DNA from: Bacteroidales bacterium
GTDB lineage: Bacteria; Bacteroidota; Bacteroidia; Bacteroidales; UBA932
Direction: 5' to 3'
NCBI GenBank assembly: GCA_016285215.1
Contig: JAEEQI010000040.1
Span: 1 to 16,333, forward strand
Length of the DNA: 16,333 nucleotides
Positions within the stretch are counted from its first letter, which is position 1. Every line of letters starts with the position of its first letter. The notes under the pieces are model-generated. The model was not told where the DNA came from and searched no databases. It was given only the letters and a program-made list of their open reading frames with translations. The position numbers were made by a program, and so were the translations under genes. This document shows positions 1 to 7,530 of this stretch, piece after piece.

Positions 1-1244
1 ATCCCAATACCAGCTACAATTTTGCCGATGCCCTCAAGAGCTCCCCGGTTCCGGTCATCAGCCACGAGACCGCCCAGTTCCAGAGCTACCCCGACTACGC
101 CCAGATAGAGAAATACACCGGTCCGCTGGAGCCCCGCAACCTCGTGGAGTTCCGCCGCCGGCTTGTAGAAGCCGGACTGGGAGACCAGGCCAAGGATTTC
201 CAGCGCGCATCGGCCGCCTGGCAGGCCCAGCTGTACAAGGCCGATATCGAGATGTGCCTCCGCACCCCCGGCATGGGCGGCTTCCAGCTGCTGGACCTGC
301 AGGACTACCCCGGTCAGGGATCGGCCTATGTGGGCATCCTGGATGCCTTTATGGACAGCAAGGGGGCTGTAACGGCCGATGAGTGGAGAGGCTGGTGCAG
401 CGACATAGTACCCCTGGCCCAGTTTGACAAATACTGCTGGAGCACGGACGAAACCTTCCGTGCGCAGGTGGCCCTGGCCCGCTTCAGCCAGGAGCCCGTG
501 ACCGGCCTCGAATGGGCCCTCTCCTCCGGCGAATCCGGCAGACTGGAGACCCCGGCGGGCGAAGGCCTGCTGGATGCAGGCGCCATTGAGATAGACCTTT
601 CCGGTTTTGACGCCCCGGCGCAGCTGGAGCTTAGCGTGACCGCCCTTACCGCCAAAGGTCCCCGCCGGAACAGCTGGCCCCTCTGGGTCTATCCGGCCGG
701 CAACCTGCCCGACAAGAGCGGCATTACCATTGTGAGGGAGCTCTCCCCTTCGGCCCTGACGGCCCTCAAGGGCGGCGCTTCCGTGCTGCTGATGCCCTCC
801 GACACCACGGATACCGTAGGCGGCCTCTTTGAGACCGACTACTGGAACTACCGGATGTTCAAAGACATCTGCGAGAGCAACGGAAAGCCCGTTTCTCCCG
901 GCACGCTGGGCCTCCTGATGGACCCGTCGCACCCGCTGTTCCGCGAGTTCCCTACGGACGAGCACACCTCCTGGCAATGGTTCCCGGTAACCAAGGCCTC
1001 CCGGCCCGCCATCCTGGACAAGCTGGACGGCTACAAGCCCATTGTGCAGGTGATTGACAACATCGAGCGTAACCACCGCCTGGGCCTGGTGTACGAGTTC
1101 AAAGTGGGCCAGGGCCGCCTGCTGGTGTGCTGCGCCAACCTGGAGGAAGTCCTGAATACGCCAGAAGGGCGCCAGTTCTACAGCGCCCTCCTGAACTATA
1201 TGCGTTCTCCGGAATTTGCTCCGGAAACGGAGATGGTTTTCTAG
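1..1244 (+). CDS. Glycoside hydrolase family 2-like protein, C-terminal part (5' end outside window)
   Basis: The open frame runs in from before base 1 (first full codon at base 3) to a TAG at 1242-1244, so about 413 C-terminal residues are visible and the start is missing. The segment PVISHETAQF near bases 51-80 resembles the strand of GH2 enzymes that carries the nucleophile glutamate (GAG at 66-68). It is followed by GGFQLLDLQDYPGQGSAYVG and GILDAFMDSKG, blocks I recognise from large Bacteroidota GH2/beta-galactosidase-like proteins. The rest should form beta-rich accessory domains. The likely role is hydrolysis of plant or host glycans in the periplasm or at the surface, but the substrate cannot be read. 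The family is assigned by recalled similarity, and the signal peptide and N-terminal sugar-binding domain are not visible. The GTG at 144 is internal, not a start. The gene converges on its neighbour with a 4-nt overlap. Confidence 0.72.
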   Translation, partial: PNTSYNFADALKSSPVPVISHETAQFQSYPDYAQIEKYTGPLEPRNLVEFRRRLVEAGLGDQAKDFQRASAAWQAQLYKADIEMCLRTPGMGGFQLLDLQDYPGQGSAYVGILDAFMDSKGAVTADEWRGWCSDIVPLAQFDKYCWSTDETFRAQVALARFSQEPVTGLEWALSSGESGRLETPAGEGLLDAGAIEIDLSGFDAPAQLELSVTALTAKGPRRNSWPLWVYPAGNLPDKSGITIVRELSPSALTALKGGASVLLMPSDTTDTVGGLFETDYWNYRMFKDICESNGKPVSPGTLGLLMDPSHPLFREFPTDEHTSWQWFPVTKASRPAILDKLDGYKPIVQVIDNIERNHRLGLVYEFKVGQGRLLVCCANLEEVLNTPEGRQFYSALLNYMRSPEFAPETEMVF

Positions 1245-2305
1245 AATTTGAGCTTCTTGCCCTCCATAGTGGGAGGCGTCTCAACCAGCGGCGTGCAGCG
1301 GAGGAAATCCAGCCAGCTATAGTAGATATTGAAAGCCATTTCCACGTAGTCCGCGGCATAGAGTCTGGCGGCCACATACTCCTGGGTCATCTCTCCCCCG
1401 TTGCGGAGGGCCTCCACTTCCTTGAGATAGCCCATCATCTTGGGGATCAGCTGCTTGTCTTTCTCCAGGTGGGGTTTCACCTTCTGGATCCAGCGCTTCA
1501 CCAGTTGCTGGTTGTAGGCCTGCACTTCGGGGATTTCGGCTTTTCGGCCCTCTACAAACCAGTCCGGAGCTCTTTTGAGACCTTCGGCCTTGGCGCGCTC
1601 TACCAGCGGAGCATCCATAGCGGCCACCTTCTTGCAGGCGGCCGAAGCAAACCACTCGTGGCACATCTGCCGGCGAAGCGGGTCAAACTCATTAAAGACT
1701 GCGCGCTGGCGGGCAATACCGCCGTAAAGGACAAAGTCTGCGCACTCCGACTCGACGGAACGGTCCGAGAGCGTATTCTCCATCTGCTTGAGCACCGGGC
1801 TCATAGTGGCGGCAATCTTATGGATGATGGCCGTATACTTGGCGGCGTTGGGGTCAAAATGGAGCACCGAGTCGTAAGGCTGGCCCTTGGCGGCCCGCTT
1901 GGCGTTCTCCATCTGGGCGTCGGCCAGGCGCTTTCCGGCGGCCCTCACTTCGCCGTCCGGCTCGTGTAATTTGAGAGCCAATGAGTATGCCTCCATCTGG
2001 GCGGCGAAATCGCTCATCTTCTCGCGGGTATCCACATCCTTCACATCCGGGAAGCCGGGGAGCTTGGCATAGGCTTCGTCGTAACTGCTGCAGGCAAGCG
2101 CCTCCACGCGGGGCTTGTTGGCCTTCTTGTCAAAATTGACGGTGCTCTCGATAATGGGATACTCGTCTTCGCGGTAACCGCCCAGGTTCTGGGCATAATT
2201 GCGTTCCGACTGCGGCACAAAGAAGGTCTTGGCTTTCTGCTGCGCGTAAGAATGAGGGCCGAAGACAAAGATCAACGGCAGGGCAAGGTAAAGAATACGT
2301 TTCAT
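1241..2305 (-). CDS. Exported protein of unknown function (354 aa)
   Basis: I do not recognise the family. It starts at ATG 2303-2305 with a clear signal peptide (MKR, then a hydrophobic stretch to about residue 19, then SYAQQ), so the mature protein should be periplasmic or surface-exposed. No lipobox cysteine follows the signal. The mature part looks largely helical and charged, with five scattered cysteines (in ALACSS, ESECAD, RQMCHE, AACKK and LRCTP) that could form disulfides. There are no transmembrane segments after the signal and no catalytic motif I can name. It is the last gene of a unit with the DUF6273-like gene (1-nt gap) and the AraC regulator, so it is probably co-transcribed and translationally coupled. 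Its TAG stop overlaps the stop of the convergent hydrolase within CTAG at 1241-1244. The gene call is secure from length, signal peptide and packing; the function is unknown. Confidence 0.85.
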   Translation of the reverse strand: MKRILYLALPLIFVFGPHSYAQQKAKTFFVPQSERNYAQNLGGYREDEYPIIESTVNFDKKANKPRVEALACSSYDEAYAKLPGFPDVKDVDTREKMSDFAAQMEAYSLALKLHEPDGEVRAAGKRLADAQMENAKRAAKGQPYDSVLHFDPNAAKYTAIIHKIAATMSPVLKQMENTLSDRSVESECADFVLYGGIARQRAVFNEFDPLRRQMCHEWFASAACKKVAAMDAPLVERAKAEGLKRAPDWFVEGRKAEIPEVQAYNQQLVKRWIQKVKPHLEKDKQLIPKMMGYLKEVEALRNGGEMTQEYVAARLYAADYVEMAFNIYYSWLDFLRCTPLVETPPTMEGKKLKF

Positions 2306-2306
2306 A

Positions 2307-3581
2307 TCAGTTGATGCAAATGGCCGGCACTACGCCGATGGATGAATTGGTTAGGTTGGAATCGGACTTGGTGGGGTAATCGTTCACAATGACGGCCCGC
2401 TGAGCTTCTCTTCGGGTGTTCAGCCCCACAAAGTAGTTGGGCATAAGAGGGGTACGGAGCCACCAGGTGGTGATAAGGGACTCGGAGGAATGCTCCACTC
2501 CGTGTGCTTTGGCAAAGTCCGTCATAGGACGGGCCAGCCCCTTGTACGTGGTCACGGTCTCGGAATCCTTGTACTGTTTGCCGGCGCGGAGGTAATCCAT
2601 AAAATTGTCCTTGGTTACCTTGGGAGGGATGGCCTCAAAGCCATAGTCTTTGCGCACTACCTCTGCACCGCTGAGGACAAAGACCTTGTCCTTGGTATTG
2701 GCGCTCACGAACTTGGGGAAATAGATCCGCTTGTGTTCTTCTCCGCTCTCGTAGTAAATGCCTCCGTCATAGAGCAGGCGCTGCTTGGCATCGTATTGGA
2801 TGCCGGTGCTGTTGCGGCTGTTGTCCACGGTGGTAACGGCAATCTTGCTCTGCAGATCGGGCGTGAAGGCGGTCTGCAGGAAGCCCTTGCCCTCAAACAC
2901 CTTGTTGATCTCCTGGTTACCTTCCTCTTCTCCCTGGATATAGGAGAGACCGTTCAGGAAAGCACGGAGACGGCTGTACTCGTAGCTGTTGTGCTGGATC
3001 TTCTCCCCGTTTTCCTTGTGTCGGAGAGACTTGTCGGTCTTGAACTCATACTGGTTGCCCTCCAGGTGGGCCATGCCGCCGCCGTCCCGCTCGGTATCGT
3101 TGTACATCTCCGAGGTGAGGACACATTCGGCCAACAGGAGCTTCTTGCCGCTCCCGTTATAATTATTGGTAACCACGCGCCATTTGATGGGTTCCACCTT
3201 GAAATAGCGGTAAGTCTTTTTGTGGCGGCCCTGGACCCGGGTTCCGTCGCTGTAGCCGAAACCCGAGGGGCCCTCGTAACCGTTGGATTTGTTCTCCAAC
3301 AGCTTGTAATACCAGCAGCCGTCGCTGCCCTTGTAATACATGTGGGCACCCGCCACCGCCGTCTGGGACTCATCTACCGTCACAGATTGGGCCTTGATGG
3401 TCTGGGGCCAATCTCCAAAAAGCACGTAAGTGCCCGACGTGCCCATCGAACCGTCGGTTCCGGCCGGAAGAATAGTGTAGGGAGTTCCAACGAAATCGAC
3501 GGTTGATTTGGGCATCGCGGTTGCGACCAAGCCCCAGAACAGGGCGGTCAGGATGGAGAAAAGTTTGTTTGTTCGTTTCAT
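2307..3581 (-). CDS. Exported DUF6273-like protein (424 aa)
   Basis: Starts at ATG 3579-3581 with a signal-like N-terminus (MKRTNK, hydrophobic to about residue 21). The body carries landmarks of the DUF6273 type, common in Treponema and gut Firmicutes: FGDWPQTI near residues 55-62, KVEPIKWRVV near 128-137, a LLLAECVL block near 148-155, RLRAFLNG near 205, an AVTTVDNS-type block, DKVFVLSGAEV and, near the C-terminus, WWLRTP from residue 373. The function of this domain is not established. The family is often found on secreted proteins, and its C-lectin-like overall look is only an impression. It lies 3 nt after the AraC-type regulator and 1 nt before the unknown exported gene, so the three probably form one operon. 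Similarity to treponemal proteins raises the possibility of transfer, but the base composition matches its neighbours, which argues against a very recent event. Confidence 0.75.
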   Translation of the reverse strand: MKRTNKLFSILTALFWGLVATAMPKSTVDFVGTPYTILPAGTDGSMGTSGTYVLFGDWPQTIKAQSVTVDESQTAVAGAHMYYKGSDGCWYYKLLENKSNGYEGPSGFGYSDGTRVQGRHKKTYRYFKVEPIKWRVVTNNYNGSGKKLLLAECVLTSEMYNDTERDGGGMAHLEGNQYEFKTDKSLRHKENGEKIQHNSYEYSRLRAFLNGLSYIQGEEEGNQEINKVFEGKGFLQTAFTPDLQSKIAVTTVDNSRNSTGIQYDAKQRLLYDGGIYYESGEEHKRIYFPKFVSANTKDKVFVLSGAEVVRKDYGFEAIPPKVTKDNFMDYLRAGKQYKDSETVTTYKGLARPMTDFAKAHGVEHSSESLITTWWLRTPLMPNYFVGLNTRREAQRAVIVNDYPTKSDSNLTNSSIGVVPAICIN

Positions 3582-3584
3582 GTA

Positions 3585-4466
3585 TTACTTGTTCTCGTTA
3601 TATCTTTTACGGAAATCCAGCGGGGTGGTGCCCAGATGCTCCTTCACAAACTTGCCAAAGGACGAGGCGCTGGAGAAATTGAGTTCGTCGGCTATCTGCT
3701 GCATAGTCATATCCGTATAGCGGAGGCGGTTCTCAATGGCCTTGAGCGTAAAGAGAGTGACCATCTCGCTGGGCTTGCGGTTCATAGTTTTCATAAGCAG
3801 CTTGGAGAGGTACTTGGGAGTCACGTGGAGCATTTGGGCAAAGTCCTCCACGCGGCGGATGCGGCCGTCGCTCTGCTCTACCAGTTCCATAAACTTGTCG
3901 GCCAGCAGCTTTCCGTGTAGCTTTTCGCTCACACTCACCACCACGCCCATCCGGCTTCTCATAAGGGCCAGGGACTCCAGGGCAAAAGCGCTGAACAGGG
4001 AGTGCACCACGGCGCGGGTTTCCACGCGGGAAGTATTCTGAAGGTTCCGGCAAAGAAGGCCGAAGTAAGATTCGAAGGTTTGGAAATCGGCCTCATCCAG
4101 CGTCACCTTGGGGTGCTGCTTGAGGGCCACCAGGTCTGAGAGGCTGTTCTTGCCGAACATATTCATGTCCCACATTTCGCCTCTGGAGAACCAAATCTCC
4201 CGGCAATTGAAGTCTGCGGAACACATAAAGCTCTCCAAAACGCTGTGGGCGAAGTACAGGAAGAGGTCTCCCGCACCCAGCTGGACGGTCTGGCCGTCGT
4301 AGTCTACCTGGGCCCTTCCCGCCGTGCAAATGAAGAAGATACCGTAATTGAGGCTCCTCACCCGGCCGCCGGGGAAACCGCTGAAGTGGTCCGACACTAC
4401 CAGACCACCGTCGAACGAGTGCAGGATACCCTCGCCGCTCTTGGGAACTATATCAATTATCTCCAT
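3585..4466 (-). CDS. AraC-family transcriptional regulator (293 aa)
   Basis: A DNA-binding regulator with an N-terminal cupin-like sensor half (residues ~1-160, including GQTVQLGAGDLFLY near 58-71) and a C-terminal AraC double helix-turn-helix. The first HTH is near 204-225 (VEDFAQMLHVTPKYLSKLL). The second is near 253-275 (MTMQQIADELNFSSASSFGK). The family ending HLGTTPLDFRKRYN closes the protein. I chose ATG 4464-4466 because it gives the normal family length and lies 29 nt after a good promoter motif; extending 18 codons to a TTG at 4520 would run through that promoter. It is the first gene of an operon with the DUF6273-like and unknown exported genes, which it probably regulates. The ligand cannot be predicted. 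Confidence 0.9.
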   Translation of the reverse strand: MEIIDIVPKSGEGILHSFDGGLVVSDHFSGFPGGRVRSLNYGIFFICTAGRAQVDYDGQTVQLGAGDLFLYFAHSVLESFMCSADFNCREIWFSRGEMWDMNMFGKNSLSDLVALKQHPKVTLDEADFQTFESYFGLLCRNLQNTSRVETRAVVHSLFSAFALESLALMRSRMGVVVSVSEKLHGKLLADKFMELVEQSDGRIRRVEDFAQMLHVTPKYLSKLLMKTMNRKPSEMVTLFTLKAIENRLRYTDMTMQQIADELNFSSASSFGKFVKEHLGTTPLDFRKRYNENK

Positions 4467-4495
4467 AAATGTTCTAAAGCACGACTTTCTGAGGG

Positions 4496-4526
4496 CAAAA
4501 ATAGGAACAAATGGAGACAATTCAAT
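4496..4526 (-). promoter_or_regulatory. Bacteroidota-type promoter of the AraC operon
   Basis: On the minus strand TATTTTTG (4503 to 4496) matches the Bacteroidota -7 consensus TAnnTTTG exactly. ATTG (4526 to 4523), a 3/4 match to the -33 TTTG, lies exactly 19 nt upstream. The ATG at 4466 follows 29 nt after the -7 motif. This is a pattern match only; no start site has been mapped. Confidence 0.55.
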
Positions 4527-4577
4527 GTTCCAGAGGTCGCTATTTCTGTACGGATAGTGTCATTTTCCCGGAAACCC

Positions 4578-5759
4578 CTACTCCGGCTGCGTCATAAACA
4601 GCTCGGCCTTGAGGAAAGCGATGTTCTCTTCTACGAACTTGTAGCCGTTGGAGCCCGGACGGGCCACGGCCATATATTTCTCATACCATTTAAGGGCTTC
4701 TTTGACGTCCTTTTTCATTTGATAGCAGTAGCCAATGGTAGAGAGGGACTGGATAAACTTGGGATTGTACTGGTAGGCCAGTTTGTAATGCTCTATGGCC
4801 TGGTCCCAGGAGTCCTGCTTCCTGTAGTAACCCACGCCATACTGCTGCTGGATGCGGGAAGCGGTGGAAGGATCGGGCTGGATCATCTCCCAGGCCTTGT
4901 CCAGCCAGGGTTTGATTTCACTTTCAAAGTGATAATACATATCGGACTTGAGGGCGGCTATGGAGTATGCCAGGCCAACGTCCGTGGAGTCTATCTGCCA
5001 GGCGGCCTTGAACTCCTGTTCGGCCCTGTACAGGGTCTTTTCCTGCCAGAAGCACTGGCCCAGATAGAAGTGGATGGGGTAGCTGTCGTTGCCCACCTCC
5101 AGCTGGCGCTCGAACACTTTGATGGCGTCTTTGTACGCCTCTTTGCGGTACAGGGCCAGGCCCTGCAGCGGTGCAATGGTGGTGTTGTCGGGGTCCAGCT
5201 CCAGGAAGGGCTCGCTGAGACTCAGCGCTCCGTCAAAGTCTTCGGCACCCAGGAGAATGCCAATAGCCTTGGAGAGCGTGGTCTCGTTCATAGGCCTAAG
5301 GGCCAGCGACCGGCGATAGTACCAAAGGGCCGAATCGGCCTGCTTCATACTGTTGAAGGAATCTCCAATGTAGCTCACCACGGCGGGGATGGAATCCCGC
5401 TGCAGCACCGCCTGCCCGGCCTCGATGCTCTGGGGATAAGCCTTGAGCCGGGAATAAATCTGCATCAGCCGAATCTTATAAAGGATATTATCCGGAATGC
5501 GGGCCGAAAGCAGGAAGTACGTTCCCGCAGCGCTTTCCAGATCTCCGCTCTGGAAGTGGCAGTCGGCCAGTTCGGCCATCACGGCCTCGTCAATGTCTCC
5601 GGGCTGCACCAGGGCCGAAAGGGCCTCCACCGCCTCATCCGTGCGGTAGATACTCTTGAGGTAGCGGGCCTGGGCCAGCACGGAATCGCGCTGGGTGGTC
5701 TGCGCCCCCAGCGGAACGCAGACCATAAGCCAAAGCGATAATAGAAGGATTCTTCTCAT
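4578..5759 (-). CDS. Exported tetratricopeptide-repeat protein (393 aa)
   Basis: A TPR solenoid, likely a periplasmic protein-protein interaction scaffold. The chosen start is ATG 5757-5759, which gives a signal peptide (MRRILLLSLWLM, then LGAQ near residue 20); the open frame further upstream overlaps the M56 gene and is not needed. TPR-like helix pairs recur through the mature part, for example ADCHFQSGDLESAAGTYFLL, ADSALWYYRRSLALRP, YKDAIKVFERQLEV, WDQAIEHYKLAYQYNP and VKEALKWYEKYMAV. The stop of the preceding M56 gene and this start share one base (TAATG), indicating translational coupling, so it belongs to the blaI-M56 unit. In such Bacteroidota units the third gene may sense or transmit envelope stress; that role is inference. 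No clear terminator follows before the AraC promoter. Confidence 0.88.
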   Translation of the reverse strand: MRRILLLSLWLMVCVPLGAQTTQRDSVLAQARYLKSIYRTDEAVEALSALVQPGDIDEAVMAELADCHFQSGDLESAAGTYFLLSARIPDNILYKIRLMQIYSRLKAYPQSIEAGQAVLQRDSIPAVVSYIGDSFNSMKQADSALWYYRRSLALRPMNETTLSKAIGILLGAEDFDGALSLSEPFLELDPDNTTIAPLQGLALYRKEAYKDAIKVFERQLEVGNDSYPIHFYLGQCFWQEKTLYRAEQEFKAAWQIDSTDVGLAYSIAALKSDMYYHFESEIKPWLDKAWEMIQPDPSTASRIQQQYGVGYYRKQDSWDQAIEHYKLAYQYNPKFIQSLSTIGYCYQMKKDVKEALKWYEKYMAVARPGSNGYKFVEENIAFLKAELFMTQPE

Positions 5760-7051
5760 TATCTGAGTTGGAAGATCACCGGGAAGGTATAGGTAACGGC
5801 AACGGGCTTGCCATCCTGCTGGCCCGGCTCCCACTTGGGAGAAGCTGAAACCACCCGCAGGGCTTCGGCGTCCAGGAGTTCATGGGCGCCCCGTAATACT
5901 TTGACATCGCGGACCACGCCGTCGGCACCTACCGTGAACTGCAGCGTCACCCGGCCCTGGATTTCGTCCTTCTTGGCCTGCTCGGGGTACTTGAGCTGGG
6001 AATTCACCCATTTGGAGAACTCGTTGGCATCTCCGCCATTGAATCCGGGTTTAACATCAACCAATTGGAACGGGATTTCCTCTTTGTCTTTCAGGGTTTC
6101 ATCGGCCTCCGGGAGGGTGACCTGAACGGTTTCAGGGGCAACCTGCTGAACTTCGGGAGCCGGGGCCTCGGTCTGGGCCTCTTCGGCGACCGGAGCGGGA
6201 ATCTTATTGTTTTTGGTAGGATTGCAGGCGTACATAAAGACGGCCAGCACGGGGAAGAGAATCAGATACGCATAGCGCATCCAGAGGGGAGTAATGGGTT
6301 TGAGCATCATGGCGATACGGTTTTTGAGTTGGGCGTGCTGGAAGCCGCTGGCCAGGGTAAAACGGTGTTCTCCCACGGCTTTCCGCACCAGTAATAATTG
6401 GTATTGGGTTGCATCGATGCCATTTTTAATAACGCCTTCATCGGCCTCATACTCGTGCAGGAGGCGCAGTTCTTCGCGGGTAATCCACACCAGCGGATTC
6501 CACCACAGGAGCAGCTGAAGGGGAAGGAACAGGATCATATCCACCGAGTGATGGCACTGTACGTGCATCCGCTCGTGGGTGAAGATGGCGGGGTTCTCCG
6601 CCAGGTCTTTGCGGCTCATCACCACCTTTCGGCCCCAGCTGAAGGACGGCACATTCTCTTCCAGCAGCACCAGGCGGCAGCCTTCACGTTCTTGGGCCTT
6701 GCCTTTTCTCATCATTCGGCCCATCTTCCAGGCCGATGCAATATAAAGCACCAGCGTCGCAGCCATGCCGGCCAGGTATACGCCCAGCAGAACCGTCTGC
6801 CAGGGGAAGGGGGCCGAAGCCGCCACGCCTTCTCCTTCCACGCCCACCATCATGGGCCCTTCCGAAACGATGGACACCGTTACGGTCCTCAGACGGATGA
6901 GCGGAAGCAGCAGGCACAGGTAGGAGCCCAGGAGCAGCAGCACCCTATTCAAACGGAAGAAGGTGGTGCGGCGCATTACCAGCAGGTAGAACGCATAGAA
7001 CAGGCTCAGATAGAGTCCGGCTCTGGCTATATATAATAGGAACGGACTCAT
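5759..7051 (-). CDS. M56/BlaR1-family membrane metallopeptidase with TonB-like C-terminal domain (430 aa)
   Basis: A probable membrane sensor-protease that acts on the BlaI-type repressor encoded just upstream. Membrane segments are visible near residues 8-26, 36-52, 87-107, 172-190 and 259-275. The M56 zinc motif HERMH (HExxH) is at 159-163, followed by WWNPLVW (183-189) and HEYEADE (199-205), which probably supplies the third metal ligand. After the last membrane span comes a Pro/Glu/Ala-rich linker (about 284-325). A TonB_C-type domain follows, about 335-430 (NSQLKYPEQAKKDEIQGRV, then FTVGADG and SPKWEPGQQDGKPV). The TonB-like end replaces the penicillin-binding sensor domain of staphylococcal BlaR1, so a beta-lactam role should not be assumed. 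It overlaps the blaI-type gene by ATGA (4 nt) and the TPR gene by 1 nt. Confidence 0.9.
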   Translation of the reverse strand: MSPFLLYIARAGLYLSLFYAFYLLVMRRTTFFRLNRVLLLLGSYLCLLLPLIRLRTVTVSIVSEGPMMVGVEGEGVAASAPFPWQTVLLGVYLAGMAATLVLYIASAWKMGRMMRKGKAQEREGCRLVLLEENVPSFSWGRKVVMSRKDLAENPAIFTHERMHVQCHHSVDMILFLPLQLLLWWNPLVWITREELRLLHEYEADEGVIKNGIDATQYQLLLVRKAVGEHRFTLASGFQHAQLKNRIAMMLKPITPLWMRYAYLILFPVLAVFMYACNPTKNNKIPAPVAEEAQTEAPAPEVQQVAPETVQVTLPEADETLKDKEEIPFQLVDVKPGFNGGDANEFSKWVNSQLKYPEQAKKDEIQGRVTLQFTVGADGVVRDVKVLRGAHELLDAEALRVVSASPKWEPGQQDGKPVAVTYTFPVIFQLR

Positions 7052-7413
7052 TTCTGGTTCTTTTCAATTTGGGCAATGAGGTCCTTGAGATCCTGGAGGT
7101 CCATCTTGTCCTCCTCCACAAACTGAGAGACCAGACTCAGGTACGAATTGTCGTAATACCGGGCCACCACCTCGGAGATGGTAGTGCCACGGTACTCCCG
7201 TTCAGTAGTTTTTACTTTGTAACGGAACGAGTTGGCCATAGGCTCCCGCTCCAGGAAGCCTTTTTCTTCCAGAAACTTCACCAGGGTGGCTACCGTATTG
7301 TAATGCGGTTTGGGTTCGGGAATGTAGGAGATTAAGTCTCTGATAAACAGGCTTCCGTGTTCCCAGAAGATGTTCATCAGCATCTCTTCTTTGGCCGTTA
7401 GTTTTTGTTTCAT
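7048..7413 (-). CDS. BlaI/MecI-family transcriptional repressor (121 aa)
   Basis: A small winged-helix repressor of normal family length. The N-terminus (LTAKEEMLMNIFWEHG, about 5-20) and the recognition region KPHYNTVATLVKFLEEKGFL (about 35-54) are typical BlaI/MecI, with the wing around YKVK (about 65-68). The C-terminal helices (about 77-118) should dimerise. The start is ATG 7411-7413, 28 nt after a good -7 promoter motif. The family usually represses its own operon, and derepression follows cleavage by the partner M56 protein. Here that partner is the next gene, overlapping by 4 nt. A palindrome over the promoter fits autoregulation. The signal sensed is unknown. Confidence 0.93.
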   Translation of the reverse strand: MKQKLTAKEEMLMNIFWEHGSLFIRDLISYIPEPKPHYNTVATLVKFLEEKGFLEREPMANSFRYKVKTTEREYRGTTISEVVARYYDNSYLSLVSQFVEEDKMDLQDLKDLIAQIEKNQK

Positions 7414-7441
7414 ACAGCGGTTTGCGTATAGTTTCCAACGG

Positions 7442-7472
7442 CAAAGATAACGATAATTTTTAAAACTCCTAA
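7442..7472 (-). promoter_or_regulatory. Promoter of the blaI-M56-TPR operon
   Basis: On the minus strand TATCTTTG (7449 to 7442) is an exact TAnnTTTG -7 motif. TTAG (7472 to 7469) lies 19 nt upstream as a 3/4 match to the -33 TTTG. The ATG at 7413 follows 28 nt after the -7 motif. Pattern match only. Confidence 0.55.
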
Positions 7473-7488
7473 TTTTTTTAGTAGTTTT
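7462..7488. promoter_or_regulatory. Probable BlaI-type operator palindrome
   Basis: Inverted repeat with arms AAAACTCCTAA (7462-7472) and TTAGTAGTTTT (7478-7488), spaced by five T. The arms pair at 10 of 11 positions. It overlaps the -33 region of the blaI promoter, where a dimeric repressor would block transcription. Two-fold symmetric, AT-rich operators next to the repressor gene are usual for the BlaI/MecI family. That this site binds the adjacent BlaI is inference. Confidence 0.6.
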
Positions 7489-7530
7489 CCTTAACTTTTT
7501 AGGAGGCCGGTGCCCCTTAGGCCCGTAACG

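Noticed and set aside
2490..3506. 338-codon plus-strand frame opposite the DUF6273-like gene
   Set aside because: Low-complexity Val/Leu/Ala-rich shadow without a start context or recognisable motif; the minus-strand gene has a signal peptide and family blocks.
4245..5741. 498-codon plus-strand frame opposite the TPR gene
   Set aside because: Covers a TPR gene with clear repeats and also the AraC start region; no domain or signal visible in the antisense translation.
5759..7413. Beta-lactam resistance (BlaR1/BlaI) locus
   Set aside because: No beta-lactamase gene nearby and no penicillin-binding sensor domain; the M56 protein ends in a TonB-like domain.
7489..7530. Candidate terminator after the L,D-transpeptidase
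   Set aside because: Only a 4-bp GGCC pairing with no U tract right after it; too weak to call.
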